NCBI RefSeq assembly: GCF_022549495.1
Contig: NZ_JAKZGD010000003.1
Span: 186,001 to 250,000 of the forward strand
Source: Acinetobacter sp. ANC 4805
GTDB lineage: Bacteria; Pseudomonadota; Gammaproteobacteria; Pseudomonadales; Moraxellaceae
DNA length: 64,000 nt
Direction: 5' to 3'
Translations under genes and position numbers: made by a program
Shown here: positions 28,393 to 36,106 of the stretch, one piece after another
Position numbering within the stretch: position 1 is the first letter of the stretch
Layout of the letters: the number at the start of each line of letters is the position of its first letter
Notes under the pieces: model-generated
Seen by the model: the letters and a program-made list of their open reading frames with translations, nothing else
What the model was told of the DNA's origin: nothing
Database searches by the model: none

Positions 28393-28468
28393 TGGCTCTC
28401 CAACCTGGGCTCGAACCAGGGACCTGCGGATTAACAGTCCGTCGCTCTACCGACTGAGCTATTGGAGA
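28393..28468 (-). tRNA. tRNA-Asn (GTT), copy 2
   Basis: A 76-base cloverleaf with encoded CCA and anticodon GTT. The body matches copy 1. The acceptor stem is TCTCCAA / TTGGAGA, so pair 6-67 is A-T instead of C-G. Confidence 0.97.
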
Positions 28469-28479
28469 ATCTGGGTAGC

Positions 28480-28508
28480 ATTCTATGCATGTAGATAGTT
28501 TTGGTCAA
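28480..28508 (-). promoter_or_regulatory. Sigma-70 promoter of tRNA-Asn copy 2
   Basis: TTGACC (28508-28503), a 17-base spacer and TAGAAT (28485-28480), 11 bases before the tRNA. Confidence 0.75.
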
Positions 28509-28614
28509 GTGATTCGTAAGAAAAAATTTAAATATTGATTTAATTGTACTTTTTATCATCGTTTATATGGTTTCGGTCTATTTTATTATGGTTTAAGAGA
28601 AGATTTTTATAAAG

Positions 28615-28650
28615 AAAAAAGCCTATATCATCGAGATATAGGCTTTTTAG
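28615..28650 (-). terminator. Terminator after tRNA-Asn copies 3 and 4
   Basis: GCCTATATC and GATATAGGC around ATCGA, with A- and T-runs on the two sides. Confidence 0.87.
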
Positions 28651-28655
28651 AATCT

Positions 28656-28731
28656 TGGCTCTTCCACCTGGGCTCGAACCAGGGACCTGCGGATTAACAG
28701 TCCGTCGCTCTACCGACTGAGCTATGGAAGA
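28656..28731 (-). tRNA. tRNA-Asn (GTT), copy 3
   Basis: A 76-base tRNA with encoded CCA. The acceptor stem is TCTTCCA / TGGAAGA, so pair 4-69 is T-A instead of C-G. It lies nine bases downstream of copy 4 and shares that copy's promoter. Confidence 0.97.
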
Positions 28732-28740
28732 ATAGTAGAT

Positions 28741-28816
28741 TGGCTCTCCAACCTGGGCTCGAACCAGGGACCTGCGGATTAACAGTCCGTCGCTCTACCG
28801 ACTGAGCTATTGGAGA
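28741..28816 (-). tRNA. tRNA-Asn (GTT), copy 4
   Basis: A 76-base tRNA with encoded CCA, identical in the whole body and acceptor stem to copy 2. It is the first gene of a two-tRNA unit with copy 3. Confidence 0.97.
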
Positions 28817-28827
28817 ATCTGATGCGC

Positions 28828-28856
28828 ATTTTAGGCATGAAAAACTAATGCGTCAA
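28828..28856 (-). promoter_or_regulatory. Sigma-70 promoter of the tRNA-Asn copy 4 and 3 unit
   Basis: TTGACG (28856-28851), a 17-base spacer and TAAAAT (28833-28828), 11 bases before the tRNA. Confidence 0.75.
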
Positions 28857-28919
28857 TAAGAATAATAAATAAAATGAATTGTTTGCTTGATAAATATGCT
28901 TTTAATTTTTTATATATAA

Positions 28920-28948
28920 AAAAACTGCCCAAAGTGGGCAGTTTTTAT
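28920..28948 (-). terminator. Terminator after sodB
   Basis: AAAACTGCCCA and TGGGCAGTTTTT form the stem around AAG. It lies 15 bases beyond the sodB stop. Confidence 0.85.
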
Positions 28949-28961
28949 TCAAGAAATAAAA

Positions 28962-29588
28962 TTATTTCTCAACACCTGCTGGTTGACCTGCAAGTTTTGC
29001 ATTTGCATAGTCCCAGTTCACTAAGCTTTCTAAGAAAGTTGCGATGTATTTTGGACGTAAGTTACGGAAGTCGATGTAGTAAGCATGTTCCCAAACGTCA
29101 ATTGTTAATACTGCAACTTGACCATGAGCAAGTGGAGTATCTGCATTTGCAGTTTTAGTAATTGATAATTTACCATTTACTTCGTCAGCAACTAACCAAG
29201 CCCAACCTGAACCGAATTGAGTGATTGCAGCGGCAGTGAATTCTTCTACAAATTTTTCATAGCTACCGAATGCTTCTTCAATTTTAGCTGCAATCGCACC
29301 AGTAGGTTTACCGCCACCATTTTGTTTCATACTGTTCCAGTAGAAAGTGTGGTTCCATACTTGTGCAGCATTGTTAAAGATACCTGCTTTAGAAGCATCA
29401 CCAGCAGAAGCTTTGATGATTTCTTCTAAAGATTTACCTTCAAGATCAGTACCCTTGATTAAGTTATTCAAGTTAACAACATAAGTGTTGTGGTGTTTGT
29501 CGTGATGGTATTCTAAAGTTTCGCGAGTGATGTGTGGCGCTAGGTCATCATAGCCATACGGAAGTGCAGGTAAAGTAATGGTTGTCAT
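28962..29588 (-). CDS. sodB: Superoxide dismutase, Fe type
   Basis: Converts superoxide to hydrogen peroxide and oxygen in the cytoplasm. It has 208 residues. Metal ligands are visible as His in YHHDKHHNTYV, His in WNHTFYW, and Asp and His in [24 protein letters not shown] carries the outer-sphere glutamine at the position typical of iron enzymes, and the later TANADTPL lacks the Mn-type glutamine. It has no signal peptide. The neighbour at 29814 is a second enzyme of Mn type. Confidence 0.95.
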   Translation of the reverse strand: MTTITLPALPYGYDDLAPHITRETLEYHHDKHHNTYVVNLNNLIKGTDLEGKSLEEIIKASAGDASKAGIFNNAAQVWNHTFYWNSMKQNGGGKPTGAIAAKIEEAFGSYEKFVEEFTAAAITQFGSGWAWLVADEVNGKLSITKTANADTPLAHGQVAVLTIDVWEHAYYIDFRNLRPKYIATFLESLVNWDYANAKLAGQPAGVEK

Positions 29589-29813
29589 GTTCCAATCCTT
29601 GCAAATTGCTGGGTTTTACTAAGTGCCTTTATTGTAAATGATTCTATAGACAATAGGGCAGTCTTTTAATACACAAAATATGCAAAAAATTTCGTTATGA
29701 GACATATACGATACAACAATGATTAGAGTTTTTAGTTTGTTTAGTGAACGTTCCAAAAGACTCTAATCAGTTTTTATAGGGATGCTGATCTCTAGGTTTA
29801 GCTGATGTGAAAA

Positions 29814-30437
29814 CTACTGATCTTTAGTTTGTAATGCGTCATGATAACGGCGATTCACTTCATCCCAATTCACTACATTATAAAATGCAGCGATATATTC
29901 AGGGCGACGGTTTTGATATTTAAGGTAATATGCATGTTCCCATACATCCAAACCTAAAATAGGAGTATGTCCGTGCATAAGTGGAGAGTCTTGGTTACCA
30001 CTACTTTCGACGACTAGTTTGTGTGCAGATGTTACACTGAGCCATGCCCAACCACTACCAAAACGGCTAATTGCCGCCTTGGTAAACGCTTCTTTAAAGG
30101 CATCAAAACCACCTAATTGTTGCTCAATCGCTTCGGCAATACTGCCTGTAGGTTGTCCGCCGCCTTGTGGACTCATGACTGTCCAAAATAATGAATGATT
30201 GGCATGCCCACCACCATTATTGATCACCATATTTTTAAGATCAGTAGGGACGTTATTCACTCTAGCAACGAGTTCTTCCACTGAAAGTTTTTCCCATTCT
30301 GTGCCTTCAATTGCACCATTAATATTATTGATATAGGTCTGATGGTGTTTGCTATGATGAATTTCCATCGTCCTAGTATCAAGATTAGGTTCAAGTGCAT
30401 CATAAGCATAAGGAAGCGCAGGTAAAGAATAAGCCAT
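29814..30437 (-). CDS. sodA: Superoxide dismutase, Mn type
   Basis: A second cytoplasmic superoxide dismutase, 207 residues, clearly different from the Fe enzyme downstream. Mn-type markers are [13 protein letters not shown] (glycine where FeSOD has Gln) and GNQDSPLM (Gln supplied from the C-terminal domain). Ligands appear in [19 protein letters not shown] and [25 protein letters not shown] precedes the ATG. A candidate Fur box lies 72 bases upstream, suggesting use when iron is short and the Fe enzyme cannot be loaded. Confidence 0.94.
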   Translation of the reverse strand: MAYSLPALPYAYDALEPNLDTRTMEIHHSKHHQTYINNINGAIEGTEWEKLSVEELVARVNNVPTDLKNMVINNGGGHANHSLFWTVMSPQGGGQPTGSIAEAIEQQLGGFDAFKEAFTKAAISRFGSGWAWLSVTSAHKLVVESSGNQDSPLMHGHTPILGLDVWEHAYYLKYQNRRPEYIAAFYNVVNWDEVNRRYHDALQTKDQ

Positions 30438-30508
30438 GTATTTGATTCCTTTGTAATCAATGTGGTTTTATTGCGATGGATTGGAGCGCTTTTATTATTT
30501 ATTTAAAT

Positions 30509-30527
30509 GCAAATGATAATTAATAAC
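30509..30527. promoter_or_regulatory. Candidate Fur box upstream of sodA
   Basis: GCAAATGATAATTAATAAC matches 14 of 19 positions of the Fur consensus GATAATGATAATCATTATC, including the central ATGATAAT. It sits 72-90 bases before the sodA start, in the expected promoter zone. Confidence 0.6.
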
Positions 30528-30714
30528 TTTTTAATTTACTTTAATGTTGGTAAAACTAAATAAAAAATAAATTTTATTTATCATTTGTTTTATGTGGGAT
30601 TGAATAGACTTGCTGGTGTGAAAGAGGAGATTTTTAGGAATGACTGGAAAGCATTTGAAATGCTACGAAGGGAAGAGTGAAATTATTTTCACTCTATTAA
30701 ATGATTGAATTGAG

Positions 30715-31473
30715 TTAGATCGGATTGTTCAGCTCAAAATATACAGTTTCTATAGCAAATTGATCAGCAATCGCTTGTGCCAAACGTTGTACGCCATAGC
30801 GTTCAGTTGCGTGATGACCACAGGCAAAATAATGAACACCAAGTTCTTTAGCTTCATAAAAAGTACGTTCACTGACTTCACCTGAAATATAAGCATCACA
30901 ATTTTCTTGTGCGGCTTTATTGATAAAATCTTGAGCACCACCTGTACAAAAACCTACTTTTTGGATTTGGGGTTTGTCGCTTGGTAAATGAATCACATTA
31001 AAATCAAAAATAGCCTGTAACTTTGCTTTGAATTGTTCAGGGCTAAGTGCATGCTCTAAATAAGCAATGTTTCCAATCGGATGTTTTTCAGATGAATCTA
31101 ATGCTTCTAAGTTTTTTAAACTGATTAAATCAGCAATCGCTGCATTATTTCCGAGTACTGGGTGTGCATCTAAAGGTAAATGGTAGGCGATCAATGAAAT
31201 ATTATGTTGGATTAGTTTTTTGATGCGATTGCCACGCATGCCCGTGATTGGGTAGGGTTCGCCTTTCCAAAAATAGCCATGATGCACAAGCAAAACATCT
31301 GCTTGCTGACCGATTGCTGCATCGATTGCATCCTCAGATGCGGTGACGGCACAGACTATCTTTTTAATTTCTGACTTGCCTTCAATTTGTAAGCCATTTG
31401 GTGCGTAGTCTTTAAATTCATTTGTTTTTAAAGTTTGATTACACCATTGCACAATATCATGCAAATTTGCCAT
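30715..31473 (-). CDS. Nif3-like dinuclear metal-centre protein (YbgI family)
   Basis: A 252-residue member of the Nif3/YbgI/DUF34 family, hexameric proteins with a two-metal site. The cellular role is unsettled, although some are labelled GTP cyclohydrolase I type 2. Conserved pieces are APNGLQIEGKSEIKKI, DVLLVHHGYFWKG (metal-binding His-His), AYHLPLDAHPVLGNN (His and Asp), SGEVSERTFYEAKELGVHYFACGHHATERYGV. The second metal-binding His-Glu motif is in the last segment. It is divergent from the DegS-like protease gene. Confidence 0.9.
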   Translation of the reverse strand: MANLHDIVQWCNQTLKTNEFKDYAPNGLQIEGKSEIKKIVCAVTASEDAIDAAIGQQADVLLVHHGYFWKGEPYPITGMRGNRIKKLIQHNISLIAYHLPLDAHPVLGNNAAIADLISLKNLEALDSSEKHPIGNIAYLEHALSPEQFKAKLQAIFDFNVIHLPSDKPQIQKVGFCTGGAQDFINKAAQENCDAYISGEVSERTFYEAKELGVHYFACGHHATERYGVQRLAQAIADQFAIETVYFELNNPI

Positions 31474-31665
31474 TTGATTCCTCAGTTGCTTGACATCTGT
31501 ATCTTGGTATTAATAAAAACATATTTTTAAATGTAACTAAAGCTAGACAAAACTTTTTTAACTTTTACATAGATCTAAACTAATTTACTTTACAATAGAT
31601 CAAAGTTGTTGTTCTTCAATAAATAAGTTTGCTCATAACATAATTTTGCCTAGAGGATAATAAAC

Positions 31666-32850
31666 GTGCGCCGTGCATTTACATGGTTACCTTGGGTTTT
31701 ACTCGTTGTTGTTATATTTAGTTTTCTGGCTTGGCAGAAATCACATCAGCCGAAACCAACAGTCGCTGCTGATGGCGTCAAAATGCCTGCTGAAAAGGTT
31801 GAACCTCTGATTGATACAACTCGAACAGGTGGTGTTGTTTCGTATAGTGCTGCCGTAAAAGTTGCTGCGCCTGCTGTGGTGAATATCTTTACCACTCAGA
31901 AAGTGAAACAGATGAATCATCCTTTGTTGAGTGATCCTGTATTTCGTGAATTTTTTGGTAATCAAGCCCCTCAACAGCCTCAAAATGAAAACAGTTTAGG
32001 TTCAGGCGTGATTGTGCGTGCAGATGGTTATATTTTAACAAATAACCATGTGATTGCGCAGGCTGAACATATTGTAGTGGCATTGCACGATGGTCGTCGT
32101 GCTGAAGCAAAAGTGATTGGTACAGATCCAGATACAGATTTAGCTGTGATTAAAATTGAGTTAGATAAACTTCCTGTTTTACCATTTAAACTCAGTGGTA
32201 ATGAAGTAGGTGATGTTGTTCTTGCAATTGGTAATCCCTTTGGTGTTGGGCAAACGGTAACACAAGGGATTATTTCTGCGACAGGTCGCTCTGACTTGGG
32301 AATCAATACTTATGAAGACTTTATCCAAACAGATGCTGCAATTAATCCTGGTAACTCTGGTGGTGCATTGATTGATGTTGCGGGTAATTTAATTGGTGTG
32401 AATACTGCAATTTTTTCTCAATCGGGTGGTTCACTTGGGATTGGTTTTGCGATTCCTGCAAAAATCTGTCAGCAAGTTTTAAACTCAATTTTGAAAGATG
32501 GTCGTGTTGTCCGTGGTTGGTTAGGGATTAGTTTAATTCCAAATACCGTGGAGGATGATGTATTAGCTGCGAAACCGATTGGTGTAATTGTTGCGGATGT
32601 ATTGCGTGATGGTCCAGCCGATGTTGCAGGCGTAAAACGTGGTGATAAAATCATTCAAGTCAATAATGAACAAATAACCTCAGCTTCACATTTGATTAAC
32701 TACGTTGCATTACAAGCACCGCAAAGCATAATTAATGTCGTGGTTGAGCGTGGTGGTAAGCAGCAGACGCTACAAGTCAAAGTGGGGGAGCGTAAGGTGC
32801 AGCAGAATGCGCAATCACAATACATTCCATTACCTAAGCGGCAAGATTAA
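31666..32850 (+). CDS. DegS/AlgW-like membrane-anchored serine protease
   Basis: A trypsin-like HtrA-family protease of 394 residues with one N-terminal membrane anchor (about residues 7-23), so the catalytic part faces the periplasm. The catalytic triad is visible: His128 in TNNHV, Asp158 in DTDLAV and Ser231 in NPGNSGGAL. A single PDZ domain (about 275-365) follows. One anchor plus one PDZ is the DegS/AlgW plan, where the enzyme starts envelope-stress signalling by cleaving an anti-sigma factor. Whether it does so here is inferred. The start is GTG with GAGGATAATAAAC upstream. Confidence 0.92.
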   Translation: MRRAFTWLPWVLLVVVIFSFLAWQKSHQPKPTVAADGVKMPAEKVEPLIDTTRTGGVVSYSAAVKVAAPAVVNIFTTQKVKQMNHPLLSDPVFREFFGNQAPQQPQNENSLGSGVIVRADGYILTNNHVIAQAEHIVVALHDGRRAEAKVIGTDPDTDLAVIKIELDKLPVLPFKLSGNEVGDVVLAIGNPFGVGQTVTQGIISATGRSDLGINTYEDFIQTDAAINPGNSGGALIDVAGNLIGVNTAIFSQSGGSLGIGFAIPAKICQQVLNSILKDGRVVRGWLGISLIPNTVEDDVLAAKPIGVIVADVLRDGPADVAGVKRGDKIIQVNNEQITSASHLINYVALQAPQSIINVVVERGGKQQTLQVKVGERKVQQNAQSQYIPLPKRQD

Positions 32851-32881
32851 TATGATCTTGTGATTGATTCAATTTGAATAT

Positions 32882-32909
32882 GAAAGGCTACTTAGAATGT
32901 AGCCTTTTT
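32882..32909 (+). terminator. Terminator after the DegS-like gene
   Basis: AAAGGCTAC and GTAGCCTTT around TTAGAAT, followed by TT. Confidence 0.82.
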
Positions 32910-32925
32910 ATTTAGGAAAAGAAAA

Positions 32926-32959
32926 AAAGCTTGCTGATAAAGGTCGATCAGCAAGCTTC
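32926..32959. terminator. Second hairpin in the DegS-porin gap
   Basis: AAGCTTGCTGAT and ATCAGCAAGCTT form a 12-pair stem around an 8-base loop. An A-run lies on the left side, so it can end minus-strand transcription from the porin gene. Confidence 0.65.
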
Positions 32960-33053
32960 TTGCAATTTTTGGAGTTTTTTATTTTTTATTAAACCATCGA
33001 AATTTGATAGTTTGATGACAGTTTTTTGATGATTCGATTACAGAACCTCTAAG

Positions 33054-34268
33054 TTAATATTTATAATCAACTTGGAACCATAACTTTTGAGTGTCTACTG
33101 AAAATTCTTCAGCTTGATAATCTGAGAATTTTGCTAAAGCAGACAAGCCTTTCACAGGTAATGCATGAGAATAAGAGACTGAAAATTCTTGACCATAGTC
33201 CATATTTTTTACATCGCTGCGATATTGATGTAGTTCAGTGCTTAATTTACCTTTACCAAATACATTAAAATTTGATGAAATGTATAAGTCGGTCAAGCCA
33301 TTCACAGGAGTTGTCAGGAATAAATCAGCCCATCCATTGAACTTATGTTTGGTCGCCAATGGTGTTTGAAATGCAATTTTTCCTGCATCACTGCCGAGCA
33401 CTTCATAGCCTAGTGCAATTTCGCCTAGTGCAGATCCTTTGTCTGTAATGCCATAACCTAATTCTAGCGCATAGTAATCTGCATCGTAGTTTGTAGGTTG
33501 GTCAGCATATTCACTTTGTTTTGCATATTCAGCAACGTATCTAAAATTGTTTTTCTTCCCAGTTAAACGTAAGCCGTAAGTTTGATTTGACCAAGCAGCT
33601 AAATCTTCGAAATCCATCAAATAACCATAAAATGTTGAATTTAACAGAGGGCTATAGTTAACTTTAGCTTGAATCAAGTGGATTTGACTGTCTTGTTTAC
33701 CATCTTGAGCTCGGACAAATTTCGGTTTTGGATCTTCACTACCAAAAATGGTGTTGACTTGATCAATATATGCATAATACAAACCAAATTTTGCGTAAGG
33801 CTTAATATTTAGACTAATCGCATCAAAGGTTTGATCATTTTGGCGCCAAGCTACTGATCCCACAAAGCGTTGGTTATCTAAATTGATAACTTGACGACCA
33901 ACGTTTAAATCAAATTTTGGGCTATATACGTATTTTAAATAAGCCTGATTCAATTGTAGATTTTCAGGATCAGTCACAGTGCTATAGTTTGTTTCAGCAT
34001 TACGTGTACTGTTGAAATTATCATTTATTTCAACGGTGCCTTCTCCTTGTACAAATGCACTTAAACCATGCCATGTGCCAGTTTCGAGGGAAGGGCGAAG
34101 TCTTAATGTCCAAGCATCAGCATTTTTAAGTTGATTATCTTGGTCAACCAGCTCATAACGTAGGCGACTATCTATAGAAAATTTAGTTTTAGTTAGAAAA
34201 TCATCTGCGGCAAATGTAGCTGTTGATAAAATGCTGAGCATAGCAAAGCTAAGAAGATTCAATTTCAT
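33054..34268 (-). CDS. Outer-membrane beta-barrel channel (alginate-export-like), downstream of narK
   Basis: A 404-residue outer-membrane protein. The start is the ATG at 34268, where AGGGG lies upstream; a longer frame would add forty residues without a signal. The Sec signal peptide ends STATFAA. The mature part is a run of alternating strands (FSIDSRLRYELVDQDN, AYLKYVYSPKFDLNVGRQVINLDNQRFVG) ending in an aromatic residue (WFQVDYKY), as beta-barrel proteins do. It resembles alginate-export/porin family members. It follows the nitrate transporter gene by 82 bases on the same strand, so I infer a role in passage of nitrate or other anions across the outer membrane. Confidence 0.8.
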   Translation of the reverse strand: MKLNLLSFAMLSILSTATFAADDFLTKTKFSIDSRLRYELVDQDNQLKNADAWTLRLRPSLETGTWHGLSAFVQGEGTVEINDNFNSTRNAETNYSTVTDPENLQLNQAYLKYVYSPKFDLNVGRQVINLDNQRFVGSVAWRQNDQTFDAISLNIKPYAKFGLYYAYIDQVNTIFGSEDPKPKFVRAQDGKQDSQIHLIQAKVNYSPLLNSTFYGYLMDFEDLAAWSNQTYGLRLTGKKNNFRYVAEYAKQSEYADQPTNYDADYYALELGYGITDKGSALGEIALGYEVLGSDAGKIAFQTPLATKHKFNGWADLFLTTPVNGLTDLYISSNFNVFGKGKLSTELHQYRSDVKNMDYGQEFSVSYSHALPVKGLSALAKFSDYQAEEFSVDTQKLWFQVDYKY

Positions 34269-34318
34269 ATTGAGACCCCTGAAAATATCGTTTAAGTATG
34301 AAAGTTTTAGAGTGTGTT

Positions 34319-34340
34319 GTGTGGGATGGGTATCCCACAC
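34319..34340. repeat. Hairpin in the narK-porin intercistronic gap
   Basis: GTGTGGGAT and ATCCCACAC pair perfectly around GGGT. No T-run follows on the minus strand, so it looks like a stabilising or processing hairpin and not a terminator. Confidence 0.6.
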
Positions 34341-34350
34341 GGAATTGCTG

Positions 34351-35697
34351 TTAAGCGATAGAGTTACGTTCAAGAATAGCTTGTTCAAACAACTGTTGTT
34401 CTTTAGCTTTATGTTCTACAGAGAAGCGGATAAGGATGACACTGAAGGCTGCAACCGTAACGAGTCCACCTAGAATCATAAGACAAGTTTGGACATCCAG
34501 TAGACCTTTAAGAAGGAAGCCTGCTGCAACTGCACCGACATTACCACCCGCACCAATGATACCAGCTACACCACCGAGCGCATTACGATCAATGAACGGT
34601 ACAAGAGCATAAGTTGCACCACATGCCATGTGTGTAAAGAGCGCAAAAACAGTCATGCTGATAATTGCAAGGCTAACTACATTCATTTGTGAAAATAGCA
34701 TGAGGAATAAACCCTCACATAAAATCAGGATAAATAAGATTTTAGTACGACCGTCTAAACCTTTGGTTAAAGCAACTTTATCAGAAAGGATACCACCCAG
34801 TGCACGAGCGAATAATGCAAGTAGACCAAAGATACCAGCAGTTAAACCAGCTTCTTTAAGTCCCATATTGAAGTGATCTACATAATACATTGCAGCAACG
34901 TTGTGAATGAAAATTTCAATACCAAAACATGCAGCATAAGAAACAAATAGAATCCAAACACGATAGTTACGAGCGGCTTGCATTAAGATAGCAACACCAC
35001 CTTTCTTACCACTACCAACTTCTACGCCATTCGCACGTAATTCTTTAAAATCACCTTGAGGACAGTCTTGTGTAAATTTCCAATATAGGATACCTACGAT
35101 AACCATCATTACACCTGGTACAAGTAAGGCAATTCTCCATCCCATTGCTTGTTCAACACCAAACATCACAATTGCACCTAAAATTAAAGGCATAATTGCT
35201 TGAGTAGCGCCACCACCAGCATTACCCCAACCTGCAGCAGCAGCATTTGCTGTACCTACAACGTTTGGTGCAAACATAACACTAGTATGATATTGGGTAA
35301 TAACGAAGCTTGCACCAATCGCACCGATTAATAGACGGAAGAATAGGAAAGATTCGTAGGTGTTTGCAGCAGCAACGCCAAAGACGGGAATACTACCTAG
35401 AATTAAAAGAGCGGTATACGTTTTACGAGGGCCATACTTATCACATAATGGGCCGACAATTAGTCGGATAAGAATTGTAATAGCAACAGCGGCAATATTG
35501 ATGTTTGCAATCTGATCTTTGGTGAGATTAAATTCACCTTTGATCACAGGCATCAATGGTGCACAGGCAAACCAAGCGAAGAAGCAGACAAAGAATGCGA
35601 GCCAAGTCATATGGAAGGCGCGCATAGCAGGCGTTGAAAAGCTGAATAATTTTATTTCAGTTGCTTTCTTCGCATTTAGATTCATTTTTGAAGACAT
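34351..35697 (-). CDS. Nitrate/nitrite MFS transporter (NarK/NasA type)
   Basis: Major-facilitator transporter of the nitrate-nitrite porter group, 448 residues and about twelve membrane segments. I use the ATG at 35697 because AGGGGAAGG lies just upstream; the frame stays open for fifty codons more, but that part is untranslated leader. Signature pieces are RLIVGPLCDKYGPRKTYT (the loop between segments 2 and 3) and the glycine-rich nitrate signature GWGNAGGGATQAIMPL. A second such region is GAGGNVGAVAAGF. The sigma-54 promoter and hairpin leader upstream point to nitrogen-limited, nitrate-induced expression, so assimilation is more likely than respiration. Confidence 0.93.
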   Translation of the reverse strand: MSSKMNLNAKKATEIKLFSFSTPAMRAFHMTWLAFFVCFFAWFACAPLMPVIKGEFNLTKDQIANINIAAVAITILIRLIVGPLCDKYGPRKTYTALLILGSIPVFGVAAANTYESFLFFRLLIGAIGASFVITQYHTSVMFAPNVVGTANAAAAGWGNAGGGATQAIMPLILGAIVMFGVEQAMGWRIALLVPGVMMVIVGILYWKFTQDCPQGDFKELRANGVEVGSGKKGGVAILMQAARNYRVWILFVSYAACFGIEIFIHNVAAMYYVDHFNMGLKEAGLTAGIFGLLALFARALGGILSDKVALTKGLDGRTKILFILILCEGLFLMLFSQMNVVSLAIISMTVFALFTHMACGATYALVPFIDRNALGGVAGIIGAGGNVGAVAAGFLLKGLLDVQTCLMILGGLVTVAAFSVILIRFSVEHKAKEQQLFEQAILERNSIA

Positions 35698-35766
35698 AAC
35701 CTTCCCCTGAACTGAACGTAATATTTTTTTGCTACGCAGTCTTTCCGCATAAACAAATCGAACAGA

Positions 35767-35784
35767 ACGGACATCGTTGGCCGT
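35767..35784 (-). promoter_or_regulatory. Leader hairpin 2 of narK, hexaloop AACGAT
   Basis: On the minus strand ACGGCC-AACGAT-GTCCGT folds with a stem of A-T, C-G, G-C, G-C, one C-T mismatch and C-G closing a six-base loop. A is at loop position 1 and G at position 4. It lies 14 bases downstream of hairpin 1. U-rich sequence follows. Confidence 0.65.
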
Positions 35785-35797
35785 CAGCAAATTTTTG

Positions 35798-35815
35798 TGA
35801 ATCTTCGTTGATTCA
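35798..35815 (-). promoter_or_regulatory. Leader hairpin 1 of narK, hexaloop AACGAA
   Basis: On the minus strand TGAATC-AACGAA-GATTCA forms a perfect six-pair stem closing a six-base loop with A at position 1 and G at position 4. Together with hairpin 2 this is the two-hexaloop arrangement known for ANTAR-domain antiterminator targets. Confidence 0.7.
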
Positions 35816-35830
35816 TCATGTAAGTTATTA

Positions 35831-35846
35831 AGCAAATGTTGTGCCA
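35831..35846 (-). promoter_or_regulatory. Sigma-54 (-24/-12) promoter of the narK-type gene
   Basis: The minus strand reads TGGCACAACATTTGCT, a full match to TGGCAC-N5-TTGCW. The predicted start site near 35820 gives a leader of roughly 120 bases before the ATG at 35697. Confidence 0.88.
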
Positions 35847-35901
35847 ATAATTAATTTTAATCAAATGAATAATTTATATTATTGATTGTAATTGTTTAAT
35901 T

Positions 35902-35942
<41 letters not shown>

Positions 35943-36076
35943 GTTGTGGGTGCATGGATGTTCATCAGAGAATCTCATATGGATTATTTAAATTTATGTT
36001 AGTTCATAATTCGAATATTGATTCTAATTGGTGCATGGTTTTCATGCACGCTGATTTAAAAGGTTACGATGAATGA

Positions 36077-36098
36077 AAACAGCCGAAGCTGCTTTTTA
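36077..36098 (-). terminator. Terminator after the OmpW-family gene
   Basis: On the minus strand GCAGC-TTCG-GCTG with flanking A and T runs forms a small stable hairpin with a TTCG loop and one bulged G, then TTTT. Confidence 0.6.
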
Positions 36099-36106
36099 TC
36101 TATCAT

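Noticed and set aside
28393-28816. Near-identical spaced repeats that at first sight resemble a repeat array
   Set aside because: They are three tRNA-Asn genes with cloverleaf structure and promoters; there are no spacers or cas genes.
34269-34388. Forty-codon N-terminal extension of the barrel protein
   Set aside because: It overlaps the end of narK and would bury the signal peptide; AGGGG precedes the ATG at 34268.
35698-35847. Fifty-codon N-terminal extension of the nitrate transporter
   Set aside because: The extension covers the leader hairpins and the sigma-54 promoter; a strong ribosome site precedes the ATG at 35697.
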